This document shows positions 18,951 to 29,300 of a stretch of 64,000 bases of DNA, piece after piece. The notes under the pieces were generated by a model, which was not told where the DNA came from, searched no databases, and saw nothing but the letters and a program-made list of their open reading frames with translations. A program made the translations under genes and the position numbers. How positions within the stretch are numbered: position 1 is the stretch's first letter; every line of letters starts with the position of its first letter. The DNA comes from Photobacterium kagoshimensis. Lineage in GTDB: Bacteria > Pseudomonadota > Gammaproteobacteria > Enterobacterales > Vibrionaceae. Location of the stretch: NCBI RefSeq assembly GCF_050337045.1, contig NZ_JAKJSO010000008.1, positions 558,001 through 622,000 on the forward strand, in the 5' to 3' direction.

Positions 18951-21524
18951 CTACAAAGCAGAAAAAGCATCTCGATACCATGCCTGTCGAAAGTTTGTTC
19001 TTGCCGCTTGATATTGTACCTCTCCTTGCCCAATCACAACGGAAACTTGGCCTAATTCTGCGGTACTCAACCATGGAATATTACGCTGCAGATAACGCGC
19101 TTTCACAGAGGGTGCTGGAAGTTGCCAAGGGTTATAGCGTCCGACCGAGACTAATGCTAACTGCGGCGTTATCCGCTCTAACCAAGTTACGCTCGATGAC
19201 GTCTTGCTGCCGTGGTGAGGGACAAAAAACACATCAGGAGATAGTTGCGGGTATGCTCTGGCGATTAATAACTCAGAGATCGCGTCGATATCACCAGTCA
19301 GCAAAACTTCAGTTGCTTGGAAGCCATATTGACGTGCTAGCAATTTATCACTGATTGTAATCACGCAAGAATGTGGATTAGCAGCGCGTTTTACCCGTTT
19401 AGGCGGCCAAATCACGGTAAACGTTAACGACTGCCATTGCCATGATTGACCTTTTATACAGGGTAAATACCCCATACGATAATCACTACTCCTTTTCCAG
19501 CTAGGCGCATACCGCGCACTTAAATAACTTGCGCCACCTGCATGATCACTATCTGCATGGCTCAGGATCAAACCATCTAATGTATAAATGCCTTGGTCTT
19601 TCAACACGGGTTCAACAACTGACGAAGCGATGCTACCTTGCAGCCAAACGTTTCCTGTGTCGTACAATACAGCGCGTCCATTACGTGTCACGATAACTGA
19701 CAAACCGTGGCCGACATCTAGCATTTCTACCCCCCATGAGTGTGAGACTGCCCCATGTGTGGCTTCTCTCTCCTCTCTCTTTATCTCGCCCTGCTCACTC
19801 GGCATTGCGATACTATCTATTGCCAGTGCCGGTTCTAAATAAGCCTTAAAGACAGGAGCATGCTGTTGCCATTGCCAGCTACAGAAAATAACCGTAAGGC
19901 TAAGGTATAACGCAGGAAAATGACGAAGTGGTAGTAGCCGCACGCTCAATAACCCAGCAGCGAATACCACAATAAGAGGTAGCCACTGAGCCGAAAACTC
20001 AAGCCAAGCACCGACAGAGCGTTTCCCGAGCCAGACCACAGGCTGCAAACTCCAATCGGCTAATTGCCACAAAAAGAAGGCAACATCAGGGACTTTCATC
20101 ACCAACAGTGCGGCAAAAATCAGAGGGACAGTAATAAAACTAATAAGAGGTAAAGCAACAAAATTAATGGCTGGTGCGAATACAGAAAATCCACCGAAAA
20201 AATACCACTGTAATGGCAACATTAAAGCCAATAAATAGAACTGTAAAATCAACAGCTGCTTCGCGCCTTGATAAACGCGCACGGATATCACGCTTGCCGT
20301 TGTGAGTAGTGACGATAAAGCAGCAACCCAACCACTATCAGCACCAAGCGCAGCGGGGTGGTTTGAGTCTGGTTCGAATTGACTGTCCGTATCATCTTGA
20401 CTGCTTGTTATCCGCTGACTTGAGCGTAAAACCAACAATACCAACACCGCTGTGAATGAGAACCAAAAACCCATGGTGTAGCTTGCTAGGGGATCAATCA
20501 TTAAGCAAAGCACGAACGTTAGCAGCAAAATAAACCATGCCGGCGACACCACCAAAAAACGTACCAACAGCATCACAATACTTGCCATTAATAACGCACG
20601 CTGTGTCGGCACACTAAAACCAGCTAACCATGCATAGCAAAGTGCCACTAACAAGCCAATCCACATCGGCAACCACGTAAAGTATGGCGTTTCAGGCAAG
20701 ACGCCACGTAATCGCAGCCCTCCCCACCAGCCCAAAGCCACGGCGAGACCAATATGTAAACCCGAAATAGCCATTAAGTGCGCCAAGCCACTATCACGCA
20801 GCCACACCCAATCGTCTGCGGTGAGTGCGTCTTTTACACCAAAACTTAATGCTAATAATAGGCCATGGTTCGGCAAATCAATTACTTGTTCAACAACAGT
20901 GTCAAATAACCTTTGTCGAAGAGAAAGCGTGCCCTGCTGGATAAGATATGGGGGTAGTGTTACTTGTTCAGTGACAGGAGTAAGTGCTGTTGAAATCACA
21001 TTTCCTCGGCCATGAAAGCCGTGGCCTACATACCACTTTTCAGCATCGTAACCCGCCTGATTGACTCGACCATAAGGCCGTCGCAACACAACCTGAAGCT
21101 GATGAGCCTCGCCTTGTTTAAGGGTATTCGCCTTATCCCAATAAAGACGGACTTTCATCTCCCTTATGGATGTTTCAGGCTGCGCTTGCCAACCCTTGAT
21201 AATGAAATCAAAGTTATCAGACGGAATATTCACATTTTGTATGCTATCAACTATGCCAACTATGGTAATATTCGCTCCCATCGGAGGGATCTGTTTCACT
21301 GTATAGATATAATTACTGGTTGAAATATAGACAAACAAACCACCAGCAAGGAGCCATATCAATACATTTGCCAAGGCATAGTGGCATAAATAGTAGCGTA
21401 GGAATAAAGCAACACCCCCACCAAGCAGGGTAATAATGGTCATCTCATGATCTGCGAGCACATAGGGCCAGCAGTGAAGAGACAATAATCCGATAGAAAA
21501 ACCAATAGCTGCTTGGATAACCAT
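18951..21524 (-). CDS. comEC: DNA uptake channel ComEC/Rec2
   Basis: ComEC is the inner-membrane protein through which transforming single-stranded DNA enters the cytoplasm. At 857 residues it has the full three-part layout: an N-terminal span region with an OB-like DUF4131 domain, a central polytopic competence domain containing the typical DSGLAHLMAISGLHIGLA, and a C-terminal metallo-beta-lactamase-like domain with DVGHGLS (about 592), SHADSDHAGG (about 645), TGDID and HHGS. The metal ligands look intact, so the putative nuclease may be active. It suggests natural competence as in vibrios. It is divergent from the DUF2062 gene. Confidence 0.95.
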   Translation of the reverse strand: MVIQAAIGFSIGLLSLHCWPYVLADHEMTIITLLGGGVALFLRYYLCHYALANVLIWLLAGGLFVYISTSNYIYTVKQIPPMGANITIVGIVDSIQNVNIPSDNFDFIIKGWQAQPETSIREMKVRLYWDKANTLKQGEAHQLQVVLRRPYGRVNQAGYDAEKWYVGHGFHGRGNVISTALTPVTEQVTLPPYLIQQGTLSLRQRLFDTVVEQVIDLPNHGLLLALSFGVKDALTADDWVWLRDSGLAHLMAISGLHIGLAVALGWWGGLRLRGVLPETPYFTWLPMWIGLLVALCYAWLAGFSVPTQRALLMASIVMLLVRFLVVSPAWFILLLTFVLCLMIDPLASYTMGFWFSFTAVLVLLVLRSSQRITSSQDDTDSQFEPDSNHPAALGADSGWVAALSSLLTTASVISVRVYQGAKQLLILQFYLLALMLPLQWYFFGGFSVFAPAINFVALPLISFITVPLIFAALLVMKVPDVAFFLWQLADWSLQPVVWLGKRSVGAWLEFSAQWLPLIVVFAAGLLSVRLLPLRHFPALYLSLTVIFCSWQWQQHAPVFKAYLEPALAIDSIAMPSEQGEIKREEREATHGAVSHSWGVEMLDVGHGLSVIVTRNGRAVLYDTGNVWLQGSIASSVVEPVLKDQGIYTLDGLILSHADSDHAGGASYLSARYAPSWKRSSDYRMGYLPCIKGQSWQWQSLTFTVIWPPKRVKRAANPHSCVITISDKLLARQYGFQATEVLLTGDIDAISELLIARAYPQLSPDVFFVPHHGSKTSSSVTWLERITPQLALVSVGRYNPWQLPAPSVKARYLQRNIPWLSTAELGQVSVVIGQGEVQYQAARTNFRQAWYRDAFSAL

Positions 21525-21553
21525 TTTAGTTACTTGATTAGTATGAAATAAAG

Positions 21554-22084
21554 ATGCCTAAACAACTTATAAAACGTTTCTTGCCAAGCCATGAGGTCAT
21601 CAAGCGCCAAAAGGCTTTAAAAATTTTCGGAAACACTCTCTATAACCCGAATTTATGGTGTCTAAACCGCCGTTCTGCTTCGGGTGCATTCGCTGTTGGC
21701 CTTTTTATGGCTTTTGTTCCGCTACCCAGTCAGATGATCATGGCGGCGGGTTTGGCTGTTTGTTTCGGTGTTAATTTACCGCTTTCTGTTGCGTTAGTTT
21801 GGATAAGTAACCCGATTACCATGCCTGTACTTTTCTACGGCGCGTATAAAATCGGGGCTTGGCTGATGCACACTCCGCATCAAGCTTTCCACTTTGAACT
21901 GTCGTGGGATTTCTTGCTGCATCAGATGAGTCAGATTGGCCCTCCATTCTTACTTGGCTGCTTTATTTGCAGCGTAGCTTGTGGCCTTATTGGCTACTTC
22001 GGTATTCAAGGCTTGTGGCGATACTCTGTCGTAAGAAGCTGGAATAAGCGTCGATTTAGAAAGCCATTTAGCAAAGGGGTATAG
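21554..22084 (+). CDS. DUF2062 membrane protein
   Basis: A 176-residue protein with the DUF2062 signature: a basic N-terminus, the segment PNLWCLNRRSASGAFAVGLF, then ISNPITMPVLFYGAYKIG, with about three membrane helices between residues 45 and 160. It lies 29 bases from the divergent comEC start, so the two genes share a short promoter region. The same neighbourhood (comEC, DUF2062, msbA-lpxK) is common in vibrios. The function is unknown. Confidence 0.88.
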   Translation: MPKQLIKRFLPSHEVIKRQKALKIFGNTLYNPNLWCLNRRSASGAFAVGLFMAFVPLPSQMIMAAGLAVCFGVNLPLSVALVWISNPITMPVLFYGAYKIGAWLMHTPHQAFHFELSWDFLLHQMSQIGPPFLLGCFICSVACGLIGYFGIQGLWRYSVVRSWNKRRFRKPFSKGV

Positions 22085-22108
22085 CCCCTCTCGATTGCAA
22101 AAATACAA

Positions 22109-22149
22109 AAACCTCGTTATCCACCAAACAATGGCTAACGAGGTTTTTT
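22109..22149 (+). terminator. Terminator of the DUF2062 gene
   Basis: Arms AAACCTCGTTA and TAACGAGGTTT surround a 16-base loop and are followed by a T run. Confidence 0.8.
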
Positions 22150-22297
22150 AATATCAAAATTATACCAAATAAGCTCTTCATTCTGAGTCCAGCCAACAAA
22201 GCTGCGAACGACCACTAAGATAACTTCACTAACAAATCACTACAATTACATCCTATTACTACGAAACACGCGTTTCGATTCGCCATTTATAACCAAT

Positions 22298-22324
22298 AAA
22301 AAAGCAGCGATAGATCGCTGCTTT
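22298..22324 (-). terminator. Terminator of lolCDE
   Basis: A stem AAAGCAGCGAT/ATCGCTGCTTT with a T run on the minus strand lies 40 bases past the lolE stop. Confidence 0.85.
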
Positions 22325-22363
22325 CGAGACACTACAAGCATCACTCGTTACTTAATATTCAAG

Positions 22364-23608
22364 TTATTTGGCACTTAGCACCTGTGCAGGGTGTAGCGCA
22401 CTTGCACGGCGAGCAGGATACCAGGTTGCTAGCAAGCTCAGAATAACCGCAGTAACCGTCACTAACGCGACATCTTGCATGGCTAATTCGGTCGGTAAAA
22501 AGTCAACAAAATAGATATCGCCAGATAAAAACTGGTGGCCGATTACATGCTCTAACCCTTTAATGATGGAAGTCAGATTTAATGCAACCAAGCAACCTAT
22601 CGCAGACCCTACTAAGCTACCAAGTACGCCAGACAGCACGCCATGCCAGATAAAGATGGATTTAATTAAGCCATCACTGGCTCCCATAGTACGAAGAATC
22701 GCAATGTCAGGTGATCTGTCTTTTACTGACATCATCAGTGTAGAAACGATATTAAAACACGCGACCCCAATCACTAATACCATAACTAAGTACATGATAG
22801 TGCGAACCATCTGGATATCTCGGTATAAATAACCGTACTTTTGCGTCCAACTTTTCAAGTACACATAGACAGGTAGGGTGTAACCGACCTCACGTACAAT
22901 CGACATCGCATCTAACACATTATCAACTTGCAAAGAGACCCCACTCACGCCCTCTCCCATTGATAAATAGTCTTGTGCATCCGCTAACGGCACCAAGGCA
23001 AAGTTATGATCTATCTGTCCACCGAGCGCTAATAAGCCAGAAACTTGCAAACGAACCCTATGCGGCGCACGTAGCTTCAGTGCAGGATCGGGGTTTGGAA
23101 TCATAGCTGTGATCCAATCACCCACTTCAATACCCAGCTTATCCGCGACACCTTGCCCGAGGATCACCTGCTTATTACCTGCTTTAAACTGCTGCCACGC
23201 TCCATCTTTGATGAATTGTGGAATTGCGCTGACTTTCTCTTCTTGGCTAGGATCAACCCCACGTACTTCAACCGCTTTGAGGTTAGTGCCTTTTTCGAGC
23301 AAGGCCGTGAACATTATATATGGTGCAGCCCCCGTCACATGAGGATGTTTCTCTGCTGTCTCAATCACCGATTGCCAGTCGGTAAACGGCGGTTTTACTG
23401 CTTGTAGTTCGCCATGAGGAATAACCGATAACACGCGGTTTTGTAACTCGCGTTCAAAGCCATTCATCGCAGATAAACCAATAATGATCACAGCAACGCC
23501 GATAGCGATTCCTAGGGTTGACGACATCGAAATAAACGACACCATCTTGTTACGTTGTTTAGCACGGCTAAAACGGCTACCGATATACAGGGATAAAGGT
23601 CGAAACAT
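22364..23608 (-). CDS. lolE: Lipoprotein-releasing ABC transporter permease LolE
   Basis: LolE forms the LolCDE complex that extracts lipoproteins from the inner membrane for transfer to LolA. The protein has 414 residues in FtsX/MacB-type layout: an N-terminal helix (about 22-48, with MSSTLGIAIGVAVIIIGLSAMNGFE), a large periplasmic domain, and three C-terminal helices, ending in LSLLATWYPARRASALHPAQVL. It is the third gene of lolC-lolD-lolE; its ATG shares a base with the lolD stop. The many lipoproteins in this window would be its clients. Confidence 0.95.
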   Translation of the reverse strand: MFRPLSLYIGSRFSRAKQRNKMVSFISMSSTLGIAIGVAVIIIGLSAMNGFERELQNRVLSVIPHGELQAVKPPFTDWQSVIETAEKHPHVTGAAPYIMFTALLEKGTNLKAVEVRGVDPSQEEKVSAIPQFIKDGAWQQFKAGNKQVILGQGVADKLGIEVGDWITAMIPNPDPALKLRAPHRVRLQVSGLLALGGQIDHNFALVPLADAQDYLSMGEGVSGVSLQVDNVLDAMSIVREVGYTLPVYVYLKSWTQKYGYLYRDIQMVRTIMYLVMVLVIGVACFNIVSTLMMSVKDRSPDIAILRTMGASDGLIKSIFIWHGVLSGVLGSLVGSAIGCLVALNLTSIIKGLEHVIGHQFLSGDIYFVDFLPTELAMQDVALVTVTAVILSLLATWYPARRASALHPAQVLSAK

Positions 23609-24297
23609 TAAGCCACCTCAACCTGTACCAATTCGCCGTCTTGCATGTGCATACAGCGATCCAGCTTTGCCGCTAACTCTTTATCATGCGTGACAACCAA
23701 AAATGCTGTACCAAAATCTTTATTTAAACGACGCATTAGATCGTAAATATCCAATGCTGTTTTATGATCTAAGTTACCCGTTGGCTCATCAGCCAAAACC
23801 AAAGACGGTTTGTTCACTAATGCACGCGCAATTGCCACGCGCTGGCGCTCACCACCACTTAACTCTGATGGACGGTGCTCAACTCGATGGCTTAAACCCA
23901 CCATTGCCAGCAACTCTTGCGCTCGCAACTTAGCCTCATCAATGGATACGCCACCGATCAACAAAGGCATAGCCACATTTTCTAACGCGCTAAAGTCAGC
24001 TAATAAGTGATGAAACTGATACACAAAACCAATCTCTTGGTTACGTAATTTCGCCTGCTTATTGGTACTCATGACACTCAGGTTATTGCCTTTGAAAAAG
24101 ACTTCACCCGCCGTTGGTTCATCCAGCGCACCAAGTAGATGTAGCAAGGTGCTTTTACCTGAACCCGATGAACCGACAATACCCACGAGTTCACCGTTAT
24201 CGATACTAAAACCAACGCCTTTTAATACCTCGGTTTCCATCTGAGCTTCGCGGTAAATTTTACGTAGACCATGACAAACTAATAACGAATTACTCAT
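23608..24297 (-). CDS. lolD: Lipoprotein-releasing ATPase LolD
   Basis: The 229-residue ABC ATPase powers lipoprotein release by LolC and LolE. From the ATG at 24297 it has Walker A VGSSGSGKST (41-50), the Q-loop FVYQFHHLL, the signature LSGGERQR (about 147) and Walker B LVLADEPTG. A longer open frame upstream lies inside lolC. The start overlaps the lolC end by 8 bases, so translation is probably coupled. Confidence 0.96.
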   Translation of the reverse strand: MSNSLLVCHGLRKIYREAQMETEVLKGVGFSIDNGELVGIVGSSGSGKSTLLHLLGALDEPTAGEVFFKGNNLSVMSTNKQAKLRNQEIGFVYQFHHLLADFSALENVAMPLLIGGVSIDEAKLRAQELLAMVGLSHRVEHRPSELSGGERQRVAIARALVNKPSLVLADEPTGNLDHKTALDIYDLMRRLNKDFGTAFLVVTHDKELAAKLDRCMHMQDGELVQVEVA

Positions 24298-25498
24298 AAC
24301 GAAGTGCCTCAGCAGGACGAACAGTAGCTGCACGATAAGAAGGAAAAACAGTGGCCAATAGGCTTAACGCTATCGCGCCGACAATCACAAACAAAATTTG
24401 AAGCGGTAAGATCACCACAGGTAATGAACCACCCACAGTAATCAGCTGCACACCCAATACTGTCATCACAGAATTAAGGTTAAGAGCCAACAAGACACCA
24501 AGCAATCCACCCGCTAAAGCACCAATTACACCGCTACTTGCACCCTGTACAATAAACACCATCAAGACTTGGAAGTTACTCATACCCTGCGTTTTTAAAA
24601 TAGCAACTTCAGCTTGTTTCTCCATCACCACCATGATCAATGCTGAAATAATATTAAAAGCAGCGACACCGATGATAAGACCCAACATCAATCCCATCAT
24701 GTTTTTTTCCATCTTCACGGCTTGGAACAGCTCGCCACGTTGCTCACGCCAATCAGACCATTGCCACGGTTCAGGCAGTGATAAATTTGCCAGTTCGGTC
24801 ACAGCAAAAGGATCATCGAGGAATAAACGCCAACCAGATATCTCATCTCTCTTTAAACGTAGCAGCCTACCTGCATCATGAATATTCACGACAATCAGCT
24901 GTTTATCCACGTCAGAACCCGTATCAAACAAACCTGAAACCGTAAAATTACGCTGACTTGGGATGCGCCCTAACGGTGTGTATTGGCTCGCACTCGTCAC
25001 CATTAAGCGAACTTTATCGCCGACTTGTACACTCAATTGTGCTGCCAATGCCTGGCCCAGTACTACGTGATAACTACCCGCAGTGAGATCAGAAAGGTTA
25101 CCGAGGGTCATCTGCTGCGCAATAGGCTCTTGGGCTGAGGGGTCTACCCCCATTAACATACCCGCAGACAATGATTGCGCACTCTGTAAAATCGCCTCAC
25201 CACGCACGATAGGGGTGACTTGTGTGGTATGCGGTAATTCAGCCAACCATGCTGGCGCTTGATCTTCTAGTAAAGTGACGTTTGCAGATTCACTAACTAC
25301 AGCTTGCGGCATTACCCCTAAAATACGCTGCTTAAGTTGTTGCTCAAAACCGTTCATCACCGACAGCACTGTCACTAAAGAAAGCACACCTATCGTAATG
25401 CCAGCGGTCGACATATAAGAGACAAAACGGCTAAACCGATCGCCTGAACGGCCACGTAAGTAACGTAACCCTATAAAAAGTGAGACGGGATGAAACAT
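24290..25498 (-). CDS. lolC: Lipoprotein-releasing ABC transporter permease LolC
   Basis: LolC provides the docking hook for LolA in the LolCDE complex. The ATG at 25498 gives 402 residues beginning MFHPVSLFIGLRYLRGR, in line with other LolC proteins; GAGCGAG is upstream at suitable distance. The layout is one N-terminal helix (about 22-48), a periplasmic domain, and three C-terminal helices, ending SLLATVFPSYRAATVRPAEAL. It is first in the operon and divergent from the PilZ gene. Confidence 0.95.
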   Translation of the reverse strand: MFHPVSLFIGLRYLRGRSGDRFSRFVSYMSTAGITIGVLSLVTVLSVMNGFEQQLKQRILGVMPQAVVSESANVTLLEDQAPAWLAELPHTTQVTPIVRGEAILQSAQSLSAGMLMGVDPSAQEPIAQQMTLGNLSDLTAGSYHVVLGQALAAQLSVQVGDKVRLMVTSASQYTPLGRIPSQRNFTVSGLFDTGSDVDKQLIVVNIHDAGRLLRLKRDEISGWRLFLDDPFAVTELANLSLPEPWQWSDWREQRGELFQAVKMEKNMMGLMLGLIIGVAAFNIISALIMVVMEKQAEVAILKTQGMSNFQVLMVFIVQGASSGVIGALAGGLLGVLLALNLNSVMTVLGVQLITVGGSLPVVILPLQILFVIVGAIALSLLATVFPSYRAATVRPAEALRYE

Positions 25499-25697
25499 AA
25501 ACTCGCTCAAAAACCATCAATAAATAACTGCCTGCAAGCATAACCCTTGCCGTGAATGATTACCAATTAACGGCGTAAAAGTAATGAAAAAACAATGGCT
25601 AAAAATAGACAAATAATGAGCAGTTAACCCGCTTAACTTGCTCGATAGCCAAAGGTGCGTGATAATCCTTAAATTGAATTTAAAAACAGAGCACCCA

Positions 25698-26306
25698 ATG
25701 ATTCAGGATGAATATTTTTCAGTCCATGCAGGGCTGACCATCAATGTCGAGCCGCTAGACGACAGTGCTGCATGCCCTGATGACGAGGCCTTTCGTTTAG
25801 AAATTCCCCCACTATTTCGTGTTGCCAGTGAATGTAGCGAACTAGAAGAAAGTACTGAGCGTTTATTGTCTAATTTTGGCAGTGACGACAGTAAAGCGCT
25901 TATTGGTTATCTTGGCGCACAAAATACCAAGATAAACCTGCTGCTCTCTTATGTGCTATCACAGCAAGATGATCCTACAGTACGTTTTACTACCCGTACT
26001 TTTGGTGCCAGTCGCTTAAGTTTTATATCATCGACACCACTTGCCACTGGCCGCACTGTGCGGATGAAACTGTTCTTAAACGATCCACCAGCTGCGATAT
26101 ATTGCTATGGCGAAGTCATTGATTGTCAGCCATATAACAATCAAAGCGGAGATGATAGCGACAACAGCGGCGATAACAACAGCTACGAAATCCACCTACG
26201 TTATACCCAGCTACTTGAAAGTGATCGTGATTTACTGATCCGCGCCGCTTTGCATGTTCAACAAAAACTGCTGCGCGAACGCGCACAACAACGTTCAGAT
26301 AGATAA
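25698..26306 (+). CDS. PilZ-domain protein, PlzB-like, with degenerate c-di-GMP motif
   Basis: The protein has 202 residues from the ATG at 25698. Its position directly before mfd is the one I recall for PlzB of V. cholerae. The second half shows a PilZ-like beta barrel (FGASRLSFISSTPLATGRTV, then a run ending in YCYGEVIDCQ). Where active PilZ domains have D/N-x-S-x-x-G, this one has GASRLS (103-108). An R-x-x-x-R (RFTTR, 96-100) sits directly before it rather than about 25 residues earlier, so canonical c-di-GMP binding is doubtful. A short Asp/Ser/Asn insert follows near residue 150. The N-terminal half is a YcgR-N-like or helical region. It probably shares a transcript with mfd, which starts 10 bases later. 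Confidence 0.75.
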   Translation: MIQDEYFSVHAGLTINVEPLDDSAACPDDEAFRLEIPPLFRVASECSELEESTERLLSNFGSDDSKALIGYLGAQNTKINLLLSYVLSQQDDPTVRFTTRTFGASRLSFISSTPLATGRTVRMKLFLNDPPAAIYCYGEVIDCQPYNNQSGDDSDNSGDNNSYEIHLRYTQLLESDRDLLIRAALHVQQKLLRERAQQRSDR

Positions 26307-26316
26307 TTAGAGCCCC

Positions 26317-29300
26317 ATGAAAACAGAATCTATTCTTGCTATACCTCATCCACAAAAAGCGGGTGACAAACGATTCGTAGGCAACCTTTCTGGGGCGGCA
26401 CTTGCCCTCTCTATCGCTGAGCTTGCTAACGAACATCAAGGCCCACTATTGGTTGTAGTGGCAGACTCCCAATCTGCATTGCGCTTGCAACCCGAAGTCA
26501 GCCAATTCACCACACATGACGTCAGTGTTTTCCCCGATTGGGAAACCTTGCCATACGATAATTTCTCGCCACACCAAGATATTATTTCCGATCGTTTGGC
26601 ATGCTTATATAAGTTACCGACTCAAAACTCAGGCGTGTTACTCATCCCTGTTAGCACACTGCTGCAGCGCTTAACGCCACAATCGTTTTTGCACCAGCAT
26701 GCGCTATTAGTCAGCAATGGCGATCGCTTATCGCTTGAAAAGCTCCGTATTCAACTTGAAGCATCAGGCTATCGCCATGTCGATCAAGTAATGGAACATG
26801 GTGAATACGCTAGCCGAGGATCGCTGGTTGATTTATATCCTATGGGTAGCAACCACCCATACCGCATCGACTTCTTTGATGATGAAGTGGACTCCATTCG
26901 CCAGTTTGATCCTGAAAATCAGCGTTCAACCGGCGAAATTAACGAAATCCACCTACTGCCAGCACATGAATTCCCAACCGATGAAATTGCAGTCGAAAAC
27001 TTTCGTATGCGCTGGCGTGAACGCTTTGAAGCCCGCCGCGAGCCAGAGTCCATCTACCAGCAAGTCAGTAAACGCACTTGGCCTGCAGGCATCGAATACT
27101 GGCAACCATTGTTTTTTGAGCAAACAGAAACCCTCTTCGATTACCTGCCAGACAGCAGCCTATTAGTGACAGTGGGCGAACTAGAATCGCCTGTCGACCA
27201 ATTTTTAGCTGATGCTGAGTACCGTTACGATCAACGCCGAGTCGATCCGCTACGCCCTCTATTACCGCCTGCCGAATTATGGCTAGGCAAAGATGAAATG
27301 TTTGCGGGCTTTAAGCCTTTGCCACAAGTGCGCCTTCGCCATGAAGCCGAGCCCGAAAAAGCAGGCCGATACAATCCAGCATTAGAGGCTGTACCTGAAC
27401 TTACAATCAACCATCAGCTCAAAGAACCGTTCGCTGAATTACGCCGTTTCATTGAGCAGTTCAACGGTAAAGTGATCTTTTCTGTTGCCTCTGAAGGCCG
27501 CCGCGAAGCCCTATTAGATTTACTGGCACGCATTAAGCTTCGCCCTATGGTGTGCCAAAACTTAACCGAAGCCCTGCAAGCTCCAAGCGAACACACGCTG
27601 ATTATCGGTGCCGCTGAAAACGGTTTTATCTTGGCAGATGCCAACATCGCGCTTATTTGTGAAAGCGATCTGTTGGGTGAGCGCGTTATCCAACGTCGTC
27701 GCCGTGAAGAAAAGAAAACCATTAATGCTGATACCATCATCCGCAACTTGGCCGAGCTTCAAGTAGACCAACCTGTTGTACACATAGATCACGGTATTGG
27801 CCGCTTTAAAGGGCTGCAAACGCTTGAAGCGGGCGGGTTAAAAACAGAATACGTAACGTTAGAATATCAAGGCGGTGCCAAACTTTATGTGCCTGTTGCC
27901 TCTTTACACTTAATTGGTCGATATTCTGGTGGCGCTGAAGAAACAGCACCGCTGCATAAGCTAGGTGGTGAAGCTTGGACCAAAGCACGCAAACGTGCAG
28001 CAGAAAAAGTCCGAGATGTCGCCGCAGAATTGCTTGATGTCTATGCCAAACGAGAGCTAAAACCGGGTCATAAATTCATCCTAGACCGCGAAGGCTACGC
28101 TGATTTCAGTGCCGGTTTCCCGTTTGAAGAAACCCATGACCAAGCCTTAGCGATTAACGCTGTGCTATCTGATATGTGCCAAGCAAAAGCCATGGATCGT
28201 CTAGTCTGTGGTGACGTTGGTTTTGGTAAGACAGAAGTGGCCATGCGCGCAGCATTTGTCTCTGTTGATAACAATAAACAAGTGAGTGTCTTAGTTCCAA
28301 CCACACTGCTTGCTCAACAACACTTTGAAAACTTCCGTGACCGCTTTGCCAATACGCCAATTCGAGTGGAAGTACTCTCTCGCTTTAAAACGGCGAAAGA
28401 ACAAAAGCAAATCATGGCAGACGTAGAAGAAGGGAAAATCGATATCCTGATCGGTACCCACAAACTACTCAATGCCTCTATCAAATATCACGACCTTGGC
28501 TTATTGATCGTCGATGAGGAACACCGTTTTGGGGTGCGTCAGAAAGAGAAGATCAAATCGCTACGGGCCGATGTCGATATCTTAACGCTTACTGCAACTC
28601 CTATTCCGCGTACGCTAAATATGGCGATGAGCGGCATGCGTGATTTATCCATTATTGCGACCCCTCCAGCGCGTCGCCTTGCAATCAAAACCTTTGTACG
28701 TGAGCGAGATGATGTCGTGGTACGTGAGGCAATCTTGCGTGAGATCATGCGGGGTGGTCAGACATACTTCCTTCACAATGAAGTCGATAGCATCGAAAAA
28801 ACAGTCGAAGAGCTCACCAAGCTAGTGCCAGAAGCGCGTATTACATTTGCCCATGGTCAGATGCCTGAGCGTGAGCTTGAACGCATCATGAGTGACTTCT
28901 ATCACCAGCGTTTTAATGTCTTGGTTTGTACCACCATTATTGAAACAGGTATTGATGTACCGACCGCCAATACCATCATTATGAACCGTGCCGATAACCT
29001 TGGTTTGGCTCAGTTGCACCAATTGCGTGGTCGTGTGGGGCGTTCGCACCACCAAGCTTATGCTTATTTACTGACCCCACACCCTAAACGCATGACCAAA
29101 GATGCGGTGAAACGTTTAGAAGCTATCGCCTCATTAGAAGATCTCGGTGCAGGCTTTACCCTTGCCACTCACGATTTAGAAATTCGAGGTGCAGGAGAGT
29201 TACTCGGTGATGACCAAAGTGGTCAAATCCAATCGGTTGGCTTTACCCTCTTTATGGAAATGCTAGAGCAAGCTGTCGAAGCCTTAAAAGAAGGCAAAGA

